A DNA stretch of 64,000 nt from Hysterangium stoloniferum (taxonomy: Eukaryota; Basidiomycota; Agaricomycetes; Hysterangiales; Hysterangiaceae). The position numbers and the translations under genes are program-made. Of this stretch, positions 12,181-22,060 are shown piece by piece. The notes beneath the pieces were generated by a model that had not been told where the DNA came from, did not search any database, and saw only the letters and a program-made list of their open reading frames with translations. Numbering within the stretch: the first letter of the stretch is position 1; every line of letters starts with the position of its first letter. The stretch spans positions 124,001-188,000 of the forward strand of contig WHVD01000016.1 of assembly GCA_015178975.1 (NCBI GenBank), given 5' to 3'.

Positions 12181-12577
12181 ATTTCCTCCTCCATGTTTGA
12201 CCATTGATGTTGTAGTCCTGTCAGACACTGGTTCTCCTCTTTGTTTCCATACATATGACATTCCATCTGACCCAATCCTGTTAATCTTGGTCTCATCTGA
12301 CCATAACACCTTCTACTCCACCACAGTCCAATTTTCATGATATTGGGCAAATTTGAGCCACTTCTGACAATGAATGGCTTTGAGCAATGGTCACTTTTGC
12401 TTTGTTGCAGAGTAAAAACCATTCTCCTTCAGTATATTTCTGACTGTTTGGGGAGTGACAGGGTTGGAGATGATAGAATTAATGAATTGGGTAGCCTGAA
12501 CTGCATTATCAAACTGTCCAGAGCTGATGTGATGGATTATTGACTGTTTGTCACAACCAGAAGGCTTGGAAGAATGG

Positions 12578-13006
12578 TGTCACGAATCGAATATTCTTCA
12601 ATAAAGTCGAATAATATTCTACAAATTGAATTCGGAAGCCTCGTTCGACGAAGTATATATTCGCCCTGTCGATGAAGTAAGAGGCTAATACCAGTCGCGA
12701 GGACTCACAAAAGTATTTGTCGAAGAGGTTACGACAAAGTAGATTACTAATATCACTAATATACAGATATTTCGACTGACTTCCCTCGCTCCTTTCGTAG
12801 CCCTTTTATGCTTTTCATCGTATCGTTATGACTCTGTTATGAACTAATTATGAAATCATATATGATGTCGAAATGAGACATGTCGAAAGAGATTCAATGG
12901 TGTCGAATAATGTTCAGTTTGTCGAGTCGAGTTCGATAAGTCGAAACATTGTCAAAAGTTACCTTTGATTGTTTGTGACAATATGTGACATGTGACGGTT
13001 GTGACA
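12578..13006 (-). repeat. 3' LTR of element B
   Basis: It opens TGTCACGAATCG and ends GGTTGTGACA on the plus strand. It is the same length as the right LTR. The convergent Zn2Cys6 gene starts 78 bp to its right, so this LTR or the short gap must hold that gene's promoter. Confidence 0.93.
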
Positions 13007-13084
13007 GTATTCTTCCTTTGTGACCGAGCCCACGAGGTCGGAGTTTGAAAAGTTTTCATCGTCTATTTTCGTATTTCTCCATCA

Positions 13085-13920
13085 ATGTCTGACATAGAAG
13101 TCGATCAACTCGAATCAGGATCCGAGTTTTTGGGTTTTGAGGATAGGAATGAGATTGTTGATGCGGTTGGTAAGTCGTTTCTGGGATTTCTTTAAAATTA
13201 GTTAATTAGTTATTTTTTAGAAGAAATTCCCAAAAAATGGATTGAAGATTGCGAAGAACCATACAATAAGGCAACTCGTAAAGGAATTGGAATGCAATGG
13301 GAATTTGAGGCAAAATCGGACAATTCGTAATTTTTCGATTTTGTCAAATTTTTGTCGAATTTTGCTTATTCATTTTTTCCAGTTGCACAATGTGTTTTAA
13401 CACGAATTTTGTGTGCAAGAAAAGTAATGCATCGTCGAATTGTGATCGGTGCAATCGATTGCATCGGGCTTGCTATTGGACCGTGAATAGGCCAGCCGGA
13501 AAACCGCGTCGTAATCGAAAAAAGAGTCGAAACGTCATCGAAGAATCGGAAGATGAAAATGAAGATGGTAGTCCAGGAATTCGAAAGCTTGGACAAAGGA
13601 AAAATAGTCGTCACAAGGTCATGTCAAGAATGTCGAATTTTTCCAGGCGGTCAAGAAGGTCAGAACATCGGTCGGATAAAGACTTGGAAAAAGAGATAAA
13701 ATCAATTGGCAAAAGGATGTCGAAGTTAGAAGAAACCATGGAAGATTTGATTGGTGAGGTGAAAGCGTTCAGAAAGGATTTTTCGGTTTTGTCGAAGAAG
13801 CTGGTCGAAAGTGGTGATTTCAGTGAAGAGACTGACATTAGTGTGAATAGTGGAAGATTTAGGAGGGCGTGGTTTGATAAGATGGAGGAATTGAGAGAGG
13901 AAGGAATTGAAGATTTGTAG
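13085..13920 (+). CDS. Zn2Cys6-type putative DNA-binding protein carried antisense in element B
   Basis: I read three exons: 13085-13169, 13221-13326 and 13383-13920. Introns of 51 and 56 bp have GTAAGT..TAG and GTAATT..CAG ends. The product is 242 aa. Residues 65-94 hold six cysteines spaced CX2CX6CX8CX2CX6C, the binuclear zinc cluster of fungal Gal4-type regulators. A basic patch (PRRNRKKSR), an acidic Glu/Asp stretch and a heptad-like coiled coil (about 160-205) follow. The final stop lies 107 bp from the pol stop, tail-to-tail. All three exons are open with no lesion. Binding to DNA is inferred from the family; the target is unknown. It is unusual for a Gypsy element to carry such a gene. 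Confidence 0.8.
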
Positions 13921-14027
13921 TTACTTTTAAATTTTGATATAATTGATGTTTTTGCGTTTTTGATATGTTTTTCGATTTTGTCAAATAGAAGTCGAAATAA
14001 GTGTCGAAAGGTAGTTGAATGAGATTT

Positions 14028-16097
14028 TTAATGTCGTGGAAGATTTGGATATTTTTGATGAAATTCTTCGATAAGGTCGAAAGCATGTTCGAGATCTTGA
14101 GATCCTAACCATGAAGTTTCTTCGTCTGTTCCTTCGTAACCTAACCAAGCAACTAAATATCGTAATGAATCTTTATATCTTTTATCGAATTTTGAATCCA
14201 AAATTTCTCGAATTTCATATTTGGGTTCTTCTTCAACATAAATTGGTGGAGGAGGAGGTTGTTTTCGATTTGGGAAAGTATTGGGAAAAAATGGTTCTAA
14301 CATTGAGACGTGAAAGACGGGATGAATTCCTTTGAGATGATTGGGAAGTTTTAATGTATATGAATGAGATCCTGGTCGAGCAATAATTTCGAATGGGCCT
14401 AATAATTTTTCTGATAATTTTTTCGATGGTCGAGTGGTTCGAATGAAGTCAGATCGTACAAAAACTTGAGAATGGATCGGAAAGTCGAAAGACTCTTTTC
14501 GATGTATGTCGAAATATTTTTGATAACGTACTTGCACTTTCTGGATATTTGATTTGAGATGTTTATGTAGAGCTTCAAGATCTGTCGTATAATCACGAGC
14601 TAGAGCGGAAGCTAGATCTTTTTCAGGGTGAATTTCTAACAATGGATGATAACCTTTATTAGCAAAAAATGGCATTTCACCAGTTGTTTCGGAAGGTGCA
14701 TTGTTGTAAGCAAATTTGGCTAAAGGAAGTAATTCGGCCCAATTGTCTTGTTGATAATTTGAATATATTCGTAAATATTGTTCGAGGGTTTGATTGACTC
14801 GTTTGGTTTGTCCATCGCCTTCAGGATGATAACCGGAAGTGAAATGTAATTTCATGTCGAGTGCTGTTCTGAGAGATCGAAAGAAATGCGATATGAATTC
14901 GGATCCTCGATCAGAAGTTACATGACTGGGAACTCCATGTTTTGAAAAGACATGTAATACGAAAAGTCGAGCGAGTTCGGGAGCGTTGATCGTAGTATAA
15001 GTTGGAATGAATATTGCTTGTTTCGAAAGTCGATCAACAATTACGAGTATTGAGTCGTAACCATTGGAGGTCGGTAATTGTTCGATAAAATCCATCGAGA
15101 TCAAATGCCATGGTTGAAGAGGAATCGGAAGTTGCTTAAGTAATCCAACGGCTCGATGTCGTGGAGTTTTCGATTTTGTACACGTTACACATGATCGAAT
15201 AAAACTTTGAATATCTTGTCGGAGTCGTGGCCAAAAGAAATCTCGATATATTGTTCGATATGTTTTCATTTGACCGAAATGACCTGCAGTAATATGATCG
15301 TGTCGTGATTGAAGAACTCGAAGTCGGAGAGTTTGATAATTGGGAACATAAATTCTGTTTCGGAAACATAAAAAGTCTTGTTCGTTCTTTTGCCAATCTT
15401 CTTCGGTACCGTCGGAAATCTGTCAAATCTTGTCGAGAGTAAATTGATCTTCTTTTTGAGCTTTGAATATATCTTTCAATAGTTGATCCGTATCCATAAT
15501 GAGAGTAGTTTTTCTCGCTATTGGAAGATAATATGTTGCACGTAAGGAAGCTTGAATTTGCTCATTCGTAAATACCGGTCGAAGATTAGTCGGATTCTTT
15601 TTCGAGTAGTCGGGTTCATTTGGATAAACGTCATTTCTTCTGGAAAGAACATCTGTTTTCAAATTTAGTTTTCCCGGTCGAAATCGAATAATTAAATTAA
15701 AGGTCGATAAATATTCTGCCCATCGAGCTTGTCATCGAGACAAAATTCGAGTTGTCGCAAAATATTCGAGATTCTTGTGATCCATTAAAACTTCAATTGG
15801 TTCTTTTGTTCCTTCGAAATAATGTCGCCAAATTTTGAAAGATTCGAATATTGCCAATAATTCTTTGTCGTAAGTGTCATAATTAATTTTGGAGGTCGAA
15901 AGAGTTCTTGAATGATAAGCCACTGGATGAATTTCATTATCAGGAGTTTGCATAGAAAATATTGAAGCTATAGCATGATCAGAAGCGTCAGTTTCGAGTA
16001 TAGGTTTATAGTCTGGATTCCAATGAATTAAAATCGGGGCTGTAGTAAATTCTTTTTTCAAATAGTTAAATGCATGTCGACATTTTTCATCGAAATG
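14028..16097 (-). pseudogene. Pol C-terminal part of element B: RNase H, integrase, chromodomain
   Basis: One reading frame runs the whole length, interrupted only by two TGA codons (15732-15734 and 15423-15425), both readable as former CGA. RNase H motifs (ETDASDHAI, YDKELLAIFE) come first. Next come an HHCC zinc region (HDHITAGHFG .. CVTCTKSK), the integrase core (SMDFIEQLP first Asp, VTSDRGSEF second Asp), a GPF module (LLGPFEIIARPG) and a chromodomain (LRYLVAWLGYEGTDEETSW) that may steer insertion to chromatin. The third core residue is Lys in GQTKRVNQ where relatives have Glu, so the integrase looks inactive. The upstream end abuts the LTR-F scar. Confidence 0.92.
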
Positions 16098-16818
16098 TGT
16101 TACGACTGTGTCGCAACCCTTCGCAGGCCGACGGTCCCCGATGGAATACCCTCGTTATACGTCTTCGACAATACAACCCTTCGCAAGCCGTCGGTTTCCC
16201 GATGCTGACGTATGCTCTCCGGTCAATCAAACCCGACTACGCCTTTCTGTCTGGTTATGCTTTGATATGTCCCTTTCATCATGTTGATCCGTCTCATCTT
16301 ATGTTCCACATATGTCTATCTATATTTGTAGTCCTCGAACTATTTCCTTTTATCGTAATTTCCATTCTCGGTTATCATCGGCCTCCGAACTAATCATAAA
16401 CTTCCTGTTCCTAGTCAAGCTTAATGTTAATGCCGTTTTCTGCCCTCCTCCCCATTAGTATTTTCTAGACGCCTGTTACTTGTATATGAACTCGCTGTAA
16501 TTGTAGTTACTAGGCAATCAGAATATCGACTCAGAATACCCTCATACACCTGTATCAGTCTCATACTAAGACTTCTCCCATCCGCCTTCGCGTGCGCTCG
16601 CCCACTCCTGGCCCCGACCCCTTGGCCCGACGCCCGACTTGTCCTTCGATTCCGATCGGTATCACGCCGAAAGGTACTCACTAGGACTAGTCTTCGCCCA
16701 CCCGAAATTTAAGGACATCCTACGGATATTTGCGAGGGCGCAGCCCATAAGCTGAAGCCAAGTCCTTCCGATCGGTCCCTGTCGGCCACCGACATTAGTC
16801 AGTTTCCAGTTCTTAACA
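16098..16818 (+). mobile_element. LTR of family F inside element B, without target duplication
   Basis: Its ends are TGTTACGACTG..GTTCTTAACA. It shares the block ATAAGCTGAAGCCAAGTCCT (about 16748-16767) with LTR-A. The flanks AAATG and CTTTT do not match. Protease plus RT of element B are missing exactly here, so this looks like a scar left by recombination or deletion rather than a simple insertion. Confidence 0.82.
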
Positions 16819-16829
16819 CTTTTGCAATT

Positions 16830-17995
16830 TGATGAGCTTTTCTTTTTGGGCAATCCCTCGCCGAATAGCCTTTTTCTCCACATAATATACATAACCCTTC
16901 TTTAAATCTTCTGTCTCGTTCGGCAGGAAGTAATTGTCCATCAGGTCCTAAAATTGTCGAAGATGGTTTCACTTGAGTCGAAGGCCTAAATGTTCTTGAA
17001 GTCGAAGTTGTCGATCTTGAGGTCGAAGGTGTTCGTGATGTCGAAGGATAAGTCGTAGGCGTCGTCGGTTGTCTTCTTTCAAATCTTCCCGGAGTCGAAC
17101 TTGATTCTGTTTCGCGTTGTCGTTCATTCTCTCACATCCAATAGTAAGAATCGAGTCGAAGGGCTGCCGTTCGCAGTTCGGCAAAACTTTCGGGCTGAAC
17201 TTGAAGCTTCACTATTTCGTCCTTAATTCGATTCGGAAGTCCTTTATAAAATCATCGTCGTAAAGCGAATTCGTCGTATCGAGTTTGAGCAGCGAGACTT
17301 GTAAATTGAATCGAATACTTCGCAACGTGATGATGAGTTTTCATTCGAAGATTGTCGAGTTTTTCTTCGGCTTCTCCCTCTGCATCGATTTCTCCAAACT
17401 GAGCATATAATTCATCTAACAAATCAAGATAATCCACAAGGAAAGATGGCAGAGGAATAGTGGGATTTAATAGAAAAGGTTGCCACCACTCTTGAGCCGT
17501 TTTCCGGAAATAGGAAGTTACCATCGTAATTTTCGATTGATCGGATTCAAACGATTTTGGTCGAGATTGAAAAACCATTTTGCATTGGGCGATAAAATTC
17601 TTCAACATCGAAGGTTCTTCTCCAGTAAACTCTTCGGGTTTATTCACTGTGATTTCAGGCTCCTTCGAAGACATCTGGTCCTTCAATACTTTTCCGATTG
17701 CATCTCCGAAATATCGAAATATTGTTTCATCTTCAGACGAACCTGCCTCACGAGGCGGAGACTCAGGCAGAGGTGTCAAAAGAGATTCAGATTCTTCTCG
17801 AATTGGCAAAATCGGTTCTTCTCGAATTTCCTCGGGTTCTTGGATTGAAGACATCACAGTTCTTCTAGTTTTGGTTAAAGGAGAAACTGGAATTCGCGAT
17901 GGCTGAATAACTCTCGGTGATGGAGTGGGAGCTACGGATTGAAGAGCTGTGGAACTTGATGCTTTGGTAGTCTCGGATCACGTCCTGGGCTTCAT
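16830..17995 (-). pseudogene. Gag of element B
   Basis: The start ATG at 17993-17995 gives MKPRT, followed by an in-frame TGA (17978-17980) where the second B copy has CGA. The capsid-like region (KNFIAQCKMVFQSRP, YFRKTAQEWW) runs to a TGA near 17252. A further TGA lies at 17132-17134, again CGA in the other copy. A Ser/Thr-rich repeat follows, then a CCHC zinc knuckle (CILCGEKGYSARDC) near 16840-16890. In a live element Gag forms the particle and the knuckle binds RNA. The frame continues through all stops, so decay is recent. Confidence 0.88.
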
Positions 17996-18006
17996 CAACA
18001 GTTGAT

Positions 18007-18017
18007 AGTCGAAATAT
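18007..18017 (-). promoter_or_regulatory. Self-primer binding site of element B
   Basis: On the minus strand the sequence two bases after the 5' LTR is ATATTTCGACT, an exact complement of AGTCGAAATAT at 18209-18219 inside the same LTR. This is the layout used by Tf1/sushi-type elements, where the mRNA 5' end primes its own reverse transcription. Confidence 0.75.
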
Positions 18018-18019
18018 AC

Positions 18020-18448
18020 TGTCACGAATCAAATATTCTTCAATAAAGTCGAATAATATTCTACAAATTGAATTCGGAAGCCTCGTTCGACGAAGTATAT
18101 ATTCGCCCTGTCGATGAAGTAAGAGGCTAATACCAGTCGCGAGGACTCACAAAAGTATTTGTCGAAGAGGTTACGACAAAGTAGATTACTAATATCACTA
18201 ATATACAGATATTTCGACTGACTTCCCTTGCTCCTTTCGTAGCCCTTTTATGCTTTTCATCGTATTGTTATGACTATGTTATGAACTAATTATGAAATCA
18301 TATATGATGTCGAAATGAGACATGTCGAAAGAGATTCGATGGTGTCAAATAATGTTCAGTTTGTCGAGTCGAGTTCAATAAGTCGAAACGTTGTCGAAAG
18401 TTACCTTTGATTGTTTGTGACAATATGTGACATGTGACGGTTGTGACA
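18020..18448 (-). repeat. 5' LTR of element B
   Basis: It is 429 bp with TGTCACG..TGTGACA ends. In the sense (minus) orientation CATAAAAGG lies about 32 nt before AGTCGAAATAT (18209-18219), consistent with a TATA-type promoter starting the mRNA at the primer motif. Confidence 0.9.
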
Positions 18449-18971
18449 AATGGCCCCAGGATTGTTCTCCTTGTTCCCATCCACTTCCATACTAATCCTA
18501 TTCACAGTACTCTTGCTCAGACCAGTTCTTTCCTGGATTTGGCAATAGGAATAGCCTTCATTGAGGAGAGAGACAATTGAAGAGTATTGAGCAGCAGAAA
18601 TAGATCTCATGATAGTGGTAAGAAGTCAGGATGTAGTTGAACCACTTTAAACCTGTCAAACAAATACAAATAAAGTCATGTGACATGTTTTATTGTTCCC
18701 ACAGCCTCCCTCTGCCTTGTACTGGTGTATAACAATAGGAACACAGATCAAAAAATAAAGGTCAAAAAACTGTCCCAATGAGTAGCTGTTTTGTTTTATT
18801 TATTATTTAATGGGTTTTGATTCAAATCACATGAACCAAGGCTTACCTTCAAGCCATGATCCTATAGTACCTTTGATAATTTACTTAGACTTGATGCTTA
18901 TGTCAGTGGTCCATACCAACCTAACCTTTCAAAAATGAGAAAACATTGGGACAGTTTTTTGAGCCACTGTA

Positions 18972-19632
18972 GTTTAGATGTACACTGGTTATGGCATGGA
19001 TTAACCTCAGAAAACATGGTCCACAATTGGCATCCTCCTATGAAAAAGTGAAGAAATGGGTGAACAGCCTCTAGGAAAAAGGTGGTTTCATCACCAATTC
19101 CAACAGATAGGGAGGGGAAAGAATATGTCCAGGGGATGCAACACCCTCCACTTATGTATTTCAACTCCACCTCCATGCAAATAAGCAATTTTCTTCCCAT
19201 TCCAGATTTGGAAAAAATGTCTTCGTCAGTTGGTCGGTCCATTCCTTCAGAGGAACTTAGTAATTCTCGGTACATTGATTAAAACTATGTATATACATAC
19301 CGTGGACGAGAACGTCCACCGCTTATGGCAAGGTAGTCGTGATGGAGCCTGATAGAAGTGGCCGGTTTATCTATTCTGCAGTGAATTACTAGATTATATT
19401 AAATGTATTTTAATGAGCTTATTTGTGTAAAAATACGCGAAACTTAATATCAGTGTTTGAACACTGTTACGAAGGCTTAGATGGAGTGCCTAGAGCGCCC
19501 GATGTGTACAGTATTTACTCCTTCCTCATGAGGAATGATCAACGCAGGCTAAGGAAATCCTGGCACTCGTAGTTCCCGCTACACCTGACTCGCATGTCAT
19601 TTTATGTGAAAACTGTTTGTTGACATGAGTAA
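18972..19632. other. No recognisable gene
   Basis: A 125-codon open frame on the minus strand (18898-19275) overlaps the Tc1 end and shows no motif I know. The rest has no coding signal I can support. Confidence 0.45.
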
Positions 19633-21623
19633 CTAGACAAACATAACCTGTGCCTTCGAGCCTGTAATAGCTAGCAACTCCTCTAACACCTTTATTCTGG
19701 TCTGGATTTTCTGTCTTTCGTCCCTGCCCTCTTCCCTACCCTTTTCCTCGGCAGCCTGCTCAAGTGCTTTGAACTCAGCATCACGTCGCTCTTGTGCTCG
19801 GTGGATCTGTCACCAGTCATAAGCCTCCAAAAAAATCCCCGTATCCATGGCACGCACCTCATGACGAACTTTGTTGCGTTCCTCGTGAAACTTCCCAGTG
19901 AGATCAATAACTTGAGTCTCTTCATGTTTGTACGGGGTAATGCTATCCCACTTCCCGCCGCCGTATTGTTTGGCCAACCAGACAGCTTCCTTAACACCCA
20001 AAGACGAAGACCTGTCCAAATCAAATCCAAATATCTTTCCCAATACCCTCATTACTATATTTGAGTGCCAAGAACACTGCCTCTCGAGGAGCTTATACTG
20101 GTCACCATTGATATTGATGACCTGAGCAACTATAGCAAGGTCAAGAAGGGTGATGTTTGCTGCCTCAACGTCAACATCCTCGAGTACGCTGTCACCGCTT
20201 GGCCATCCGCCCACTCTGAATACATGATCGCCAGCTGCAGGCTTCTTGCATGATGATAGTGATGGCGGGTGCTGCATGGTGCATCTTTGGCAGGTGCTGT
20301 CAGGAATGAATTCTTCCACAGACCGTTCGATACAAAGATAGCGAGTTCTGCCGTCAGCGTCATGAATCTTAGCAATGATGTATTCACCCTCCGACGCCGT
20401 ATCCTTTTCCTTCATTCGCCTTAACGCCAGTACCTTTGTAGCAGCTATAATGTGGCCGTACTCAGCTGATGTGGCATCCTCGCAGAGTTGCTGACACCAC
20501 GATGCAACGTCAGAGTAGTTGGGGCACCATCTAAATACATTCTCCACGGACTGGAACTTGTGAAGAATATAGGATGGTGCCTCTTCAACCATGTGCCGCA
20601 AGTTTCCAGCAAGTATCAGATAACCATCATCATCCATTGAACCAAACTGTACGAGACCCATGTGATCCTTATGGAATATGAAGACCTTTGCATGTACCAG
20701 CCCAGGCACAACAACAGAGGTGATGGGAACACACTACGAACTGGACTGTCAGTGCCGTGCAGATATGGGTAGGAAAACTACTTGCTGTTGGTGAACCACC
20801 TGGTCTCACAGTTGGGTATGCCTCATAACAGAAAATTGTGTGATACATAAAGCTGATCGCATTATATTGTGTCAGCTGTTGTTGTAGTGTTCTAGAATGT
20901 AATCCCAAGTGCTTTAATATTGGATTATTAGTCTGATGATCGATTGAAAGGCAGTCCAAGGTAGAATTAGTCCAGCTTGTTACATCGATATCTTGGTGAG
21001 GTATCCCAAGGAAAATGATGCCATAAACTGAGCTTTCGACATCTTGGAGATACCTGACGCTAGTGGTATGGGAATGGATCAGTGCCTATAATGTAGAGGT
21101 CAGTTATAGAAAAGGGGATTATGTCTTTGCTGTTAATTTATCTTACATATTTCAGAACTATTCCGCCAAAACCGTGCGCAACGAAGATCAGAGGCCGCTC
21201 CTACGAACAATTAGGTATCAGAGTCTCGGTTTGGGGTAAGCAACCTACCTTACACGTTGTGGAGGCTCTGAAATTGGCCAAACTTGCAATGAGGTCGTTG
21301 GCTACATCGTACAGGGTTTGTTGAAATCTGTTCTGGCCGCTCGTGGATGCATCATAGCCGTACGTTAGAATCCTCGCATTAGGAATGGATGGTGGCAATA
21401 AATCACGAAGCCATGAGATACCGTTGGAGGCAGTGAAGGACTCCTCACGGTGTCCATCGAGGCCGTGGATGGCGACGATACTGTGGGTGCATGTATGAAT
21501 ATGTGAGAAAGCCGCGTGCTAACTGACTGACTCGACGGTAGGACCATCACCACAAGCGAGGACTTTTAGGCCAAATTTGCATTTTGCATCAACGCCAGTA
21601 GATGGGGAGAACGAGGTAGACAT
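19633..21623 (-). CDS. Alpha/beta-hydrolase-like (SERAC1/SesB-type) protein, five exons
   Basis: Exons are 21532-21623, 21249-21480, 21147-21200, 20810-21085 and 20733 downwards. Introns of 51, 48, 61 and 76 bp all have GT..AG ends. The protein opens with FGLKVLACGDGPTVDIVAI, then HGLDGHREE, WLRDLLPPSIPNARILTYGYDA and RPLIFVAHGFGGIVLK, then IIFLGIPHQD and FHKDHMGLVQF. This is the fold found free or at the N-terminus of fungal NLR proteins. The nucleophile elbow reads AHGFGG, so the usual Ser is Gly and enzymatic activity is doubtful. The reading ends at TGA 19810-19812 (about 525 aa), but a charged helical frame stays open for 58 codons more to TAG 19633, so the TGA may be a CGA mutation. An upstream in-frame ATG at 21707 is possible. 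I found no NACHT domain nearby. Confidence 0.8.
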
Positions 21624-21689
21624 GTTCAATGGGTTGTGATAACCGTCACGGGCGGCAGTGCAAGTCACACATATTGCTTCGTTAGCTTT

Positions 21690-22060
21690 GCCTTTAGTGA
21701 TTGGCAAGGCCCGGCCTTAGGCCGTGGCCTGGGCGAGCCGGGCCCTGAAAAGCCCAGGCCGAGCCGGGCCGTGCAGTACTTAGGCCGTCGACCGGCTTGG
21801 GATATTTTAAGCCCAAGCCGGGCCGGCCTGGTAGCGGCCCCACAAAATAAGGACAAGGACCGCATGGTCGAGGATCGTCAGACTGTCTTCTGCATAAAGT
21901 AAGCGAATGTTCAATTTCTGTTCCAGCCCCCCCCCTTGTACACAATGCCGCCAAAGTCAAAATCTTGCCTGAGTAGTCCCCAGGGCGCTTAAGTTTACAA
22001 ATTCCATCTTGGCCGCGGCCTAGGCCCGAGCCGAGGCTAAATTGTGAGAGGTTGCTCTTT
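21690..22060. repeat. GC-rich palindromic repeat block
   Basis: Short inverted words such as GGCCCGGCC, CCAGGCCGAGCCGGGCC and GGCCGCGGCCTAGGCCCGAGCC occur several times and can fold on one another. The base composition is unlike the AT-rich flanks. I do not recognise the family; no open frame is convincing. Confidence 0.5.

Larger units (their letters stand above)
12578..18448 (-). mobile_element. Chromovirus family B, complete ends, RT-less (5.87 kb)
   Basis: Two 429-bp LTRs (12578-13006 and 18020-18448) bound the element, and AATGG is duplicated outside them. On the minus strand the order is gag, an LTR-F scar, RNase H, integrase and chromodomain; on the plus strand there is a convergent Zn2Cys6 gene beside the 3' LTR. 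Protease and RT are missing at the LTR-F site. The DNA is strikingly dense in TCGA. The LTRs differ at nine positions by my reading, eight of them CpG versus TpG/CpA. Confidence 0.95.
8865..18610 (-). pseudogene. Tc1 transposase, split into five pieces
   Basis: It starts with ATG at 18610 and an N-terminal helix-turn-helix (QIQERTGLSKSTVNRI). It continues at 12577-12181 (WSDETKINRIGSDG, first catalytic Asp), 11601-11355 (QQDNHPKHTS, second Asp) and 10226-10186 (SPDLNPIDYL, third acidic residue is Asp here), and ends at 9053-8865 (MPRRIRAVI, stop TAG). In a live element the enzyme cuts DNA ends and inserts at TA. Two point nonsense codons (TAG after TVVE, TAA after PEVC) show it was dying apart from the insertions. 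Length after removal of the insertions would be about 340 residues, normal for Tc1. Confidence 0.92.
8638..18969 (-). mobile_element. Tc1/mariner element, exploded by four nested LTR insertions
   Basis: Both ends begin CAGTGGCTCAAAAAACTG next to TA (8636-8637 and 18970-18971). Each terminal repeat is about 210 bp and carries the motif twice in opposite orientation (outer and inner). Removing four insertions, at 9054-10185, 10227-11354, 11602-12180 and 12578-18448, each with its 5-bp target duplication (one imperfect), leaves a roughly 1.6-kb Tc1 with a continuous transposase reading. The junctions rejoin in frame, for example the GGGNNLMVWG motif across the third insertion. Confidence 0.93.

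Noticed and set aside
18898-19275. Protein gene of 125 codons on the minus strand
   Set aside because: It overlaps the Tc1 terminal repeat, has no motif I recognise and no homologue in the window.
19463-19620. Another solo LTR starting TGTTACGAAGG
   Set aside because: I could not find a matching TG..CA end with a 5-bp duplication.
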